64,000 bases of DNA from Protonemura montana (taxonomy: Eukaryota > Arthropoda > Insecta > Plecoptera > Nemouridae), in contig OX387606.1 in NCBI GenBank assembly GCA_947568835.1, positions 18,199,940 through 18,263,939 on the forward strand, written 5' to 3'. The position numbers were made by a program, and so were the translations under genes. The number at the start of each line of letters is the position of its first letter. The first letter of the stretch is position 1. The notes under the pieces are model-generated. The model saw nothing but the letters and a program-made list of their open reading frames with translations. It was not told where the DNA came from and ran no database searches. Below, in pieces: positions 24,619 to 35,100 of this stretch.

Positions 24619-25716
24619 TCACCTGACGCTCAACCACCACGACGCACCCCCTACCAGCACCACACGCATCACGTGACACACCGTCTCCGTTAGCGACACC
24701 CCTCTTGCGTTCGACGATCCTTTAGCAGACTCAAGGTTGCCCCGCGTGACCTGCTCCTGGCATCGTCCGATGGAGCTCAGGTCCAAGCTCGTCATCGGTT
24801 TACCATTCACCTCCAATGGCGAGATACAAAGATTCTTTTCGCGAAAATCGCCCGTCGTCCCGTTAGCAAGGGGCGACTCGAGCAAGGTGAATATGTGGCA
24901 GTCACACGGGAAGTGATTGTGAAGTATGCTGAGCGTTTCTACACCCTGTACGACAACGGCGCCCGCTAACGGCGTCTCTAGTAGATGGTTACCGTGAAGC
25001 CTCAAGATCCGCACACGGTTCAAGCTAAGTATCTTGAGCTCTTGGATGGCGTCGATCTTGTTGTTAAGAAGGTTCAGACTTCCGATCTGGGTCAAGCCTT
25101 CAAAAGCGCCAGTGCGGATCACCCCCAAATCCGACTCCTGGATGGCTAGGATATGCACGTGACTCAGTCCACGGAAAGTATGCGTCTTCAGGGACGTGAG
25201 ATCCATGAACGCCAACTTGAGCAGGCCGACGGTGTCGAGGCCGTTAAACGCGTCTGCCTCGATGGTGCGAATACCAGAAGGAAAGATAAGATGTTCAACA
25301 TTGGTCAGGCCAGAAAAAGCAGAAGTTTCGATTTTCTGGATGGGGTTATTGTTAAGAAGCAAAAGACGGACGTTAGATGTTCCGGCGAACGCAAAACCCT
25401 CGACACGAGTGATGCGATTGTGACCTAAAAGTATGGCGGATATGTTCTGAAGGCCAGCGAACGCGAACTGAGCGACGGTGGTCAGTGGGGTGTGTTGTAT
25501 GGAGAGCTCTCGGAGTCTAGGGATTCCTCGGAAGGCGAATGGTTTGATAGTGGTGATGTTGTTGCCGTCCAGGCTGAGCTTGCGGAGCGAGCGCAGACCG
25601 GCGAAGGCGTCTGACTTAATCACTGGGAAGTGGTTCTTGGTGAGCGATAGCTGCTCGACGCTAGGAGGTAGTGATTTCACGGGAATGCTGGTCAGTCCAC
25701 CGGTGTTGCAAAGCAC
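24619..25716 (-). CDS. Leucine-rich repeat protein, exon 2 (LRRs and LRRCT)
   Basis: This exon encodes residues 39-403 of a secreted or surface LRR protein. It opens at an acceptor (TCTTCCCCACAG) and continues in phase 0 from exon 1. The junction rebuilds a complete LRRNT cap, CPPECIC from exon 1 followed by QVLCN. About eleven 22-24-residue LRRs follow (roughly residues 58-305) with the extracellular pattern LxxLxLxxNxIxxIxxxAFxGL. A C-terminal cap has C309, C311, C335 and C357. Possible N-glycosylation sites are N91, N129 and N323. The tail after the cap is Ser/Asn-rich and ends in a short hydrophobic stretch (VMRVVLVGGASWW), compatible with but not proof of a GPI signal. There is no TIR or kinase domain. 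Such proteins act in cell adhesion or ligand binding; no ligand can be inferred. The stop overlaps a good donor-like site, CAG|GTGAAC, so a further 3' exon is possible. Confidence 0.88.
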   Translation of the reverse strand: MLCNTGGLTSIPVKSLPPSVEQLSLTKNHFPVIKSDAFAGLRSLRKLSLDGNNITTIKPFAFRGIPRLRELSIQHTPLTTVAQFAFAGLQNISAILLGHNRITRVEGFAFAGTSNVRLLLLNNNPIQKIETSAFSGLTNVEHLIFPSGIRTIEADAFNGLDTVGLLKLAFMDLTSLKTHTFRGLSHVHILAIQESDLGVIRTGAFEGLTQIGSLNLLNNKIDAIQELKILSLNRVRILRLHGNHLLETPLAGAVVVQGVETLSILHNHFPCDCHIFTLLESPLANGTTGDFREKNLCISPLEVNGKPMTSLDLSSIGRCQEQVTRGNLESAKGSSNARGVSLTETVCHVMRVVLVGGASWWLSVR

Positions 25717-28424
25717 CTGTGGGGAAGACGTGGGAAACATTCGCAGTGAGTTGACAAGAAATTTATTGAACAGGTATTTATAAGAGGCAAGAAGTGAGAT
25801 GTAAGTTTAAACACAGTTCATTTCGGATGCAAGTTTTTGTAACCTTGTCAATCATACTTGTATAATATTACGAATCCTAAAAAAATCAATAAATAAACTT
25901 ACTAACTAATCTATTAGCATGGTGAAGTGGATTGGTTTATTGCCTGATTTTATTCTATGGTGGTGTGTAATAATAAGAGTATAGGGAAGTTCAGTCAGTG
26001 AGAGAATTCGCAGATTTTGGGGGCTCCAAGGGACTTTCTGATTTCCAAATTTGAGTGAAAAATGCAAAACTTACATTCGCCACTGTCAAATAAATTTCAA
26101 CGTACATGGTAATAAATTGTGTCAAGGATTATGAACTTTTTAAGAAAACCTGGTACTGGAATTTCTTTCAATTGTTCGCTATTATGGAACATGGAAACCA
26201 CCAGGTGGTTTTACATAAATATTTCGTGTGATCTTCCTGACATTTTATTTGTAGAATTATTTAGAGATTACTTACTATACTTGTTTTCCCGATGAAAGCA
26301 ACTGATTTTGAACTTTTCCATTTTTTTTTTAATGAAAATAGCGGCGAGAGTGTAAATCATGGATAAAACACTGCATAAACATTAATATTTTCACCCTATC
26401 ACACCATAAAATACGCGGAGGTCACATAAAAGTATCATACTTCAGAAGGGAACTTCTCTTGTTGAGATATTCTATACTTTTTCGCGTTTCAATTTAATTT
26501 CTTATTCCGCTAACAGCTTGACAATACCGCAGAAGCTAGCCAATTTAGTTAATGGGCTCTACTTCGCACTCGCCGGCTTTCTAGTCACCGCCTCTCCGGC
26601 CGTCGGCAGGAGTGAGAGGACGCCGACGCCGACGCCGACGCCGATGTGCTAGCGTGTTGCTTGGCAACATCACCTCTCAGCAGATGAAAAGCTCAGCCTC
26701 AGTGGCGAAATGTGGTACCCCGGCCAAAGGGGCCCGGAGCCCGGGGCCACAGAGTGTGGTACCCTGCTGGCTTCTCTCACTGCTTATTTAATAAAAAAAA
26801 AAAACACATTTTTTTAATAAATGTAAATGGTATGTTGCTAACTTATTCAAGGAAGGTGTATCGTCATGATCGATTTTCTGTGAATGAACTACTTTATGTT
26901 CAAGCTGCTTTTGTGTCGTAACAACACTCATTTTTAGTGACTTGGTCAGAAAAATTAAGTCGGTGACGAAAATAATACCGATTTTATGTGCACTTTTTTT
27001 TGCTAATAATTGCAGTCTTTGTGTTTGAAATAAAATTTAAATATAATGTCAAAATGCTTTGCAGATCTCAAGTAATGCTCAAAACAAAGGTCACCTCTAT
27101 TTATTTTTCATTATCTTTAATTTTTAGCTAACTTCCACAACTTGGTCGTGTATCTAAAAAAATCTAAAAACACAGCGATATGCAGAAATCGAGTGCAAGA
27201 AAGGCAAAGAGTACGTGTTCCGGGTAATGTTTTAATTTGTTCCGCCACTGACCAATGTACTGCATACATTTTATCAGAATTCTTCCTACATCCCGTTTTC
27301 TTACCACTCCCTTTCTAGTCTTACCACAATGATTCTCTCAGGATTATATCTGTAGTGATAGCAGAAGACGCGAAACTTCTTACGGTCTTTGCATTTAATT
27401 TTAATAAAATAAAACTCATAACACACAATTTTCCGAAACGTGCGCATCGCATGAGTTAACAACTCATGTTCATCACGTGTGAGTGTACATTTTCCGCCTT
27501 CAAGAATCGATAACGACGATAAAGTTTTCCACGAAATTTGTCAGTTTGGAAATCAAAATTGTCGACATTTTATAATGGCTTATTATTCTGTCGCTTTTCC
27601 TTAAGTGAAAGCACGAGAGCATATCATTTTCGCCATAGGTATATTCCGCAGCCGTTCCAAAGTTATTGCTATACATTTGCAGTAAAATAGATTTCCTCTG
27701 CTTTTGGTCCTGGCCAAATAAAAGGGAGATAATCCCGGGAAGACAGCGTATCGCCATCGAGATATTCCAACCCCAACGCGACTCGCTGGAGACTGCAGCA
27801 TCCACGGGTTGACGGCAAGAAAGCATCTAAATCAGGAAAAGTGCTCGATATTCAAATCTACCGTCTCATGTTTCAATCCCTTTCTTTCACAACTCTTTCC
27901 ATTTCCTCACTTTCTTTCGAAGATTTCCCAAGCAGTAAGTATTTGAAGAAATAATTTTATTTCTCATCACTGGTTTGTCACCTTTGGAGGATTGAAAGTT
28001 TTTGTCGAGATCTTTCTGGTTTACCTCACCACTGTGCAAGTAAGCAATAAAGAACTACTTCCTCGTTTTGTACTGTCTGCACTTCAAATCTCGGCTTAGT
28101 TTTTCTGCACAAAAACCCGAAAAACAAACTTCCCTGCCACAAACAGCATCCCGTAGCCTCATGACATGATTGACATATTTTATCAGCAGGCCTGTTTCGA
28201 TTCTGAAAAATCCTCCCTTGTTTTCTTCTCTTCAATAACTTTAATAATCATACACCTTTCCGAAATGTTTCCAGATAAATGTCCCTCACCGTTGATGATA
28301 TCTACTTTATACATTTTTTAGGAAAATACGTACATTTAAATTTCTATAAATAAAGACCATACGAAACGATTTTAGAAAAACTATTAACGGAAGTCGTTGT
28401 CAGACATTTTTAAGGACTGCGTAC
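25717..28424 (-). other. Intron 1 of the LRR gene
   Basis: A 2,708-bp phase-0 intron with donor CAG|GTACGC and acceptor CCCCACAG|GTG. It contains a CpG-dense block with (GACGCC)4 at about 26618-26642 and a GC-rich stretch with GGGGCCCGG words at 26712-26765. An odd-spaced hairpin AAACCACC-A-GGTGGTTT lies near 26198-26214. No nested gene is recognised. Confidence 0.8.
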
Positions 28425-28538
28425 CTGCGTTTGCGAAAGACAGATGCATTCTGGAGGACAGTTCAGCACCAGGTTACTGTCAGCTGCTGCAGCTAGGATC
28501 GGCACAAGGACACAGCATGCTAGCAGCCACAGCCACAT
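28425..28538 (-). CDS. Leucine-rich repeat protein, exon 1 (signal peptide and LRRNT start)
   Basis: Thirty-eight codons start at the ATG at 28538-28536. Residues 1-19 form a signal peptide: MWLWLLACCVLVPILAAAA, with likely cleavage after the last A before DSN. Residues 27-33 are CPPECIC, the first half of an LRR N-terminal cap. The exon ends in CAG at 28425 with a GTACGC donor. The joined reading frame gives a 403-residue protein, and joining restores the fourth cap cysteine. This is strong evidence that the splice is correct. Just upstream on the minus strand are two pyrimidine-rich acceptor-like sites (TTGTGTTTCAG before 28563 and TTTGTTGCAG before 28544). The ATG exon is therefore probably preceded by a 5' UTR exon. 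I could not find that exon. Confidence 0.85.
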
Positions 28539-28563
28539 GGCTTGCTGCAACAAACTACAGCAT
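28539..28563 (-). promoter_or_regulatory. Probable 5' UTR segment with acceptor and minimal uORF
   Basis: A pyrimidine-rich tract ending in CAG abuts 28563. Directly after it the minus strand reads ATG CTG TAG, a two-codon upstream frame, 25 bases before the LRR start codon. If the upstream acceptor is used the uORF is in the mRNA; if the second acceptor (exon from 28544) is used it is skipped. This is inferred from sequence only. Confidence 0.4.
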
Positions 28564-31296
28564 CTGAAACACAAGAAAACACACTACAGTTAGTTCAAAA
28601 GCAGTCCGAATGATACCCGGAAAATGAATGGAAAATTCCCGAAAAATGCTTGGGAAATGACTGGAAATTTCCGGGGAATACCTGGAAATGTGTCTAAGAC
28701 GTTCTTGTTTGCTGCGTTAATTGCTCCGACTTGCAAAAATAAAATGAGAATAGCTACTATCAATATAGATGTTCTCTTTGGTCAATTTTGCGCGAGGACT
28801 GAGTGGAAAAACAGTTGCAGCTCGTGCTGCTGCCTGTACTGCGAATACAGCATGCACACATTGAGTTGCCATCAATAACCACTCAGCTAGCGGATAATAC
28901 TTATCGAAGATTTCCGACCACAAAAAAGCAACACTAGGGAAATGCATATTTTTCCAAATCTGGTTGGAAATTTTCATTGTAAGGTGGTTCATATTATTGG
29001 TACGAACATTTTCAATCGAAAGAATTACGTCCGGTTATTGGAGAAATGGTATAGGTTTACTATACGTGCCTGATAATTTTTTTGACAAAACTTAAGACAT
29101 GAAGAAGCGAAGACAAGAACTGGGTCGACAAACAAGCATTAAGGATACTGGTGGAGGAGCCACTTACGAAGTAAGAAACGAGAGTTTCCTCTAAATAGCG
29201 TACCCACATCTTTATAGCATTGCACTTCGACAATGGAAGATTTCTACAGCAGCTGACCGGATATTACGCGAGTTGTACTCTTTATTGGGACAGAGTCAAT
29301 TTCCGGTCTGTTTTTTGGTCCTTCACGATAAGAATTTTCTTGTCACCCCTCGGATTTTCCTGATTCTCTTCGGTACTTTCCAGCCATAGCACCGTGATTT
29401 TGTGTAGCTTTATGCCAATTTACGACAAGTCCGCAATGAAACTGGAACCCAAAAGTTTTCACTGCAAAAATATAAGCTAGATACAATGTAATAGCTAAAC
29501 GGAAAATGAAAATGCGTGCGAATTTTAGATGCAATAAGAGAATTTGTCGTTTTCGAAATGCTGAATATCTGAAAGTGCAAATTTCTTTAAAAAAAACGAG
29601 CTAAAATTTCGAAATACACAAAACGATGCCATTTTTAAAGTGCAGCCCGCGCGTGCGACGCCCCCTCGAATGTATAACAAGATTGTGTGTAATTTTACTT
29701 AATTGGTTTGTTGGGATTATCAGTAGGGTGTATAATTGTGAGGTAGCTTCGGGCAGCGAGGGGTGTGCACCCAGTGGCACAGGGAAGGTCGGTGAAGCTC
29801 ACGGATTAGTCGGATGCAATGGAGCGGGGCGCCCGGCGCAATAACAGGACGGTTACAATCATTAGTTCTGCTAAACGGGTCGGAAAAACGCTGCAGCTTT
29901 CAAATGGCATGGCATAGCACAGCCATGGCCAGTAGGGTGTATATGCTCGAGATGCGATTCAAATTTTCAACGATGGCTATTTTGTCGCTGGTTGGTAGAT
30001 GTTTTGATAGTTTTTAAGATTATTCCATTCGGTTTGTTTGGTAAAAGTGTTTTTGTTGTTGTTGTTGTTGTTGAAATGATTAAAATGGCGTTCCCTTCCA
30101 TGGCGACTGAAAATCAGGACATGGGATTTTCTTTTGTGTATCAGTACCGCTATCAGGGACATCCACTGTTCAAGCAAACAACTCTGCTATGGGTATAGTA
30201 CTTTTCGATTCTTATTTCTTATACAAAATCCCTAGAGGATTTCAGAAAACTTAAAAAACTTTTCCAGAATTTCTTATATAAGCAAAACTCTTGAAAATTT
30301 CCATAATGCAAACTTTCCCGAAACACGGGGAAAATAAGGCGCGAAGTCAGATCACAGATGAGTTTCCACGGCGCCGACTACGATGACGATAACAGCGCCG
30401 ACGTCAAAGTCCTCTAAGATTCCTAACCCCAACGTCTCACCCGATCCCAGTAAGATTCAGTAACTTACTCGGAAATGTTAATCGCGGTGCCGAACTTGCG
30501 ATCACTATCTCATCACATTATATTGATATCTAGAACGGTTCCCGAAGCACTGGCTTTTGTAAGCATCCACGCAATCAAGCATACCCAGTCTCAGATTTCC
30601 CTTACACAATCTCTCTAACCCCACACATCATCTTGAGCGCTAGCAGAAATCGCAAGCAGAGCCTTCCGTAATTAGCTTATAGTCATGTGATCTCAACCAG
30701 CCATCAGCCCCTTGTTGATATGCCAATAACATCTGCCTGTTGCTATGATACTCTGAACAAGCGACGCCTTCCTAACTCAACCGACCCGGCCCGCTCGCTG
30801 CATAAACCGACGCCAAACCGAAGCGCAAAATTGCATTACCATTAATTTACATTGTCCGCTTTTATTCAAAGGGAACTCGGCTTCTTTTTTTTCACCACCG
30901 CGTGTATTTACGATGGAAAATAGATGACGAGGATGTTGCGCTAGGGTGAGAGATAGAGAGAAAAAAAAATGACGTGTGTCGGCTGGTATTTTCGTCCTTT
31001 TGTTTATGTGTCACTCAATGTTTTTATAGCTGAAACCAATCTGCACCGAGTTGGACACGAAATCCGAACGCAGGCGATCGCACAGATTTCTGACACAGAT
31101 ATAACTGGAGCAGTTTCTTCCCGGCTGTCTGCTCGTCGCTGCGCACTCGATTGGGCAGCTGCGCAGAGTGGCTGTCAGTCACTCGTGGGTAGCTAAACTA
31201 GGTGTGACATGTTGTGCGATTAGAGAGTCTTAGAGAGGTGAAAGATTTTTTTGAGGATATTTACGCGGATTCATACAGAGATTATTTGTAGAGATT
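28564..31296. other. Upstream flank of the LRR gene, no gene assigned
   Basis: It should contain the promoter and any 5' UTR exon of the LRR gene, but nothing is definite. Seen: degenerate TGGAAATTCCCGG-type repeats at 28617-28690, a (GTT)7 microsatellite at about 30054-30074, and CpG-rich patches at 29640-29840, 30360-30430 and 31040-31190. A short plus-strand frame at 29099-29170 ends at a good GTAAGA donor but is too small to call. Confidence 0.4.
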
Positions 31297-32140
31297 GATA
31301 ATGGCACCTCCACCGAGTAGTGGAAGCATTTGCTTTCGGCAAAGTACGGTTTAATTACTTTCGCATTTTATTCTTTTCGATTCGAATGTATGTTATTTTT
31401 ACTGATACGATATGCTATGTTATAAGTTAGAAATCTTAGTACTGATGTACGGGGCATAAAGTTTTGAGGGCTTGGATAAGCGGGGTAGGCATCACCACTG
31501 ATCTTCTGCACCAGCGAGACATGGTTCAATTATTTTTACTGTGTGGTATTTTTTATTGATTATACTACAGAGCAAAATTTTACAATTTTGCTTAAAAAGT
31601 CATATTTCTATTAGGATTCACAGGCCAATCCCGATTAGCAAGCTTAAATATAAGTGGGAGTAGGCACCTCCATTAAACAACTGTGTTGCAAAGTGAGTTA
31701 TGATTTAATTACTTTTAACTTAGCATTAATTGCTTGAATTTATATTTTAAATTCTTTCAATTTCAACGTTTGAAACGTTTGCTGTCAAAGCAATTGCACC
31801 TTTGTAAGGTTACAAAGCATCGCGATTTTAAAGCGTCCATAAGCGGGATCTGGCGCCTCCACAGATAAGAGAAGCGAGACATTATGCTTTTGCTGAGTGA
31901 TATTTACGAACAGAGGGATATGCAATATTGAATGTCAAAGTAATGGAGTTCTTTAGGGCTTCAATGAGTCTTCTTCGATGATTAGCGGGTGAATACCCAC
32001 TTGCTAAAAATTAACATTTTACCATGCCTCCTCGAAGGAAATTTCCCTTGTAAGTGAATAAGCAAGTGGTTATTGTTATGTGGTATTTTTCTTTCAAACC
32101 AATGTGAAACCATTGTGAAATGAGAGTTGATTCTTGAAAC
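31297..32140 (+). repeat. Diverged tandem array, unit about 180 bp
   Basis: A landmark GGCACCTCCAC (with variants) recurs at about 31303, 31488, 31663, 31852 and, more weakly, 32026, giving steps of 174-189 bp. Each is preceded by ATAAGCGGGNNTA-like sequence. Each is followed 40-60 bases later by TTTAATTACTTTT or GTGGTATTTTT-like blocks. Units are strongly diverged, so this is an old satellite-like array of four to five units. No coding is seen. Confidence 0.6.
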
Positions 32141-35100
32141 GAGGTACCTTTACACAATCGATGCTCGATTTCCTTCGCTGTATGTTTTGGAACTTTGGCA
32201 CCTACTGGGATCAAACAGGTGGTGTTTGCCAATTTACCCTCGAGCTATCAATTGGTAGAAAGAAATCACGGTGGACTTTCCGAACTGCGGATGATGTTGC
32301 CAGTCTTTCAAAAGTCTGCAATAAATATAGCGGCTGTAGCGAGTTTCCCAAATAAAATACAAGTCAACTGATTTTCTCTTTGAGTATCGTGAAAGACTGT
32401 TACGTTAATTGCAAGTAACGATACACTAGAGCGCAAATATTCAAATTATATCATTACCTTTTATTAAGTTAAACGCGAAAGTTGTTAATACATTTGATTA
32501 AGTTAAGTTTTGTCATTTATTTACTAAAAGCTGGCAACTTATTTACTTGAACCAAGTTGATAAAAATTAATTAAAATTGAAAGACACTCTTGCAAATTGC
32601 TATATCCAAATTAATTTCGAAATTAAGCGCACGGCAGGAAAACTTTAAAGCGACAGAAATAAGATATTTTCTTCTATAGTTGTAGGTAGAGTGAAATAAA
32701 TGGAATGAAATAAAATATTAGTTTCCTATGATCGAGCTGGCTTCGCCCGTGGCAGATCTCTTCACAACGCTTCCCGGCTAATGACCAAACGCAAGCGAGA
32801 ATCGTCACCACGATGCTTTATCTAACTATTACTTATACGCGACGGCATTTTCCTATCATTTCCACCCCATTTGCCCATTCTTTCTTCCGTCACATACCAC
32901 GACGCCGGGCGTCGCTAGGCGTCGCTTTATCTCGCCTTTTGGCTCGCAATCAACAAAGACGTCGCCGTCGCCGTCTCCGTCGAAACGCGACAATCGCGCG
33001 TCAAGTTGAAGGAAAACTCTGGAAAATTATGCAAGAAGATTATATTTTTCGCTAACCTCAAGACATGATAAATACTAGACAAAGTTTTTCTTTTCCTTTT
33101 GTGTATGTCTATCAGAATAAACGTGCATACAACGTTTTTATTCATGTACAGCCACCGGAAAATTGTACGATCAACAGTAAATTTTCTTGAGTAAACAGTC
33201 TGCCAAGCAAGTTTAACCGTTGATTTTTTTTTCGGAAAGCTCTGAAGAAAATTCTGAAAATCTGAATACGGCCATCAAAGTAAATTTTAAATATCACTTG
33301 ATCTGAAAATACTTATTTATCTCCGCTGTAATACCCTCTCGAACCTACGATATTTTGATGCGGTGACAAAAGACGTCTCCTTACCAATATTTATACTTTT
33401 GAATGTCGTTTCACCCACGCTGGCTTCCTTTCTCTTCCATTACCATCTCGTTCATCCCTCCAACTCCTTCCCTAGCTTTCCTCAGCAGGCTACTTTCTTT
33501 GTAATGTATCGCCCTGGGTTCTCTTTCCTCCTCGCTAAAGTCTCCAATAGCAAAGGGCCATTCACAACAGATCCTTTCGCACTTCAGTAAACAGTAAACA
33601 CTGGCTGAAGATTTGCATGGGCCGCGGAAATTCAACTTAGACAAGTCTTACTAAAAGCTATCAAGTATACAAAATATCAACATTGCTGAACTGTGGTGTT
33701 TATAACAAGGGCTAAAGTATTGTGTTATTATCGCCTTTGACTCATCATTATTCCGCCAAAAAAACATAGCGTTGATATAAATTTCAATGAGACGGCATGA
33801 AATGGGTATGGATCTTTTTCACCTCGGCTAACACGATTTGCAGGCAAGCAGACAATTTTACCCTCGGACCTGATGGGAGAAACGTCGTGGAGGAACGAGA
33901 ATGCAATCGCTTTTGCTGGCTGCATAAAGTCCGTAAATCAGGAACATTGGAAAGTACTTGAGTCGCGCCAAGTTTCACTCGGCCGTGTGGTCCGCTCGCT
34001 CTGGCGGGGAGAGAAAAATGCTCGAGTGTACCGCGCTCGCCTCGCAACACTCAGCTTTATCTCGTGCCGGAAGGGCGACGGCGGATGTCGCCAGACCTAG
34101 CCGGAAGTTGGTCAATCTTATTCTTGATTATACGAGCAATTTCAATTACTTGTTTTGTTGGCTGTTACACTAGATTTTCAAAATCTGTAACGCATTGTAT
34201 TTGGAGAAAAATGACTCTTCAGTTTATGTTTTGTTATCTGTGTGAATTGACTTCTTAGGCAATAGATGAAGGTCTGTACTCCACCAATGAATTTTCTGGT
34301 CAGTCTTAATAACGTGTCTGTACTACCTTTGTGTCGATTCTGATTACATAAAGGATCTATTGAAACGCTGTGTGCCGCATACAAATTTGGGCAACCCTGT
34401 CTGAGATATACCAAGGCTTCCCTTAGCCCCTAATTGCATTTCCATATAACACGGTTATTAATATGGAGATTTGCGGGCGTCTATGCTTTTTGACTTTTAA
34501 ACATAATAACGACACACGCTTTGAGATGGTCACACGGAAAAGTTTTTATTTTGTTCTCATTTTGTCGTGTTATTTTGTTGCATAATGAAGAGTTTTTTTC
34601 CAAAGTTCAAGCTTTGATGCTTGAATTATAGTGAACTAATGCGTAGTGACAGATAGTCAGTTCAGATCCGTCGCTCTTTACGCTAATCATGAAACTTAGC
34701 TAAACAATATGATTGATACAAGCTTACAACTAATAACATAACGTTAGACTTATAAAGATAACTGAAAGTATGGCAAAGGTCAAGGAAAAGAGCATACATT
34801 GTGCCCCGTACACGGGTACGACGTGATTTTTCAACGGACAACCCCCTGGGCGAGCTAGCAAACTCTCTTTGCACCAGAGCTAGCTGCAACCCGATAACAA
34901 AGCCCTGTAAAAAGTTCCCTGCATCGGATTACTTCATCTAATGCACTCATCATAATTTCAAATTGTTCTTTTTTTAACTATATAGGAAAATATTCAACTC
35001 GTAATTTCAGTCGAGGTTCTGAGGATGACATGTTACCAGGGCTTTACAAAAACCACACACCGCACCCCACATTCACCCATTTTAGCTCACTCATATTAAA

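Noticed and set aside
25153-25428. Plus-strand frames inside the LRR exon
   Set aside because: Antisense shadows of the LRR coding sequence.
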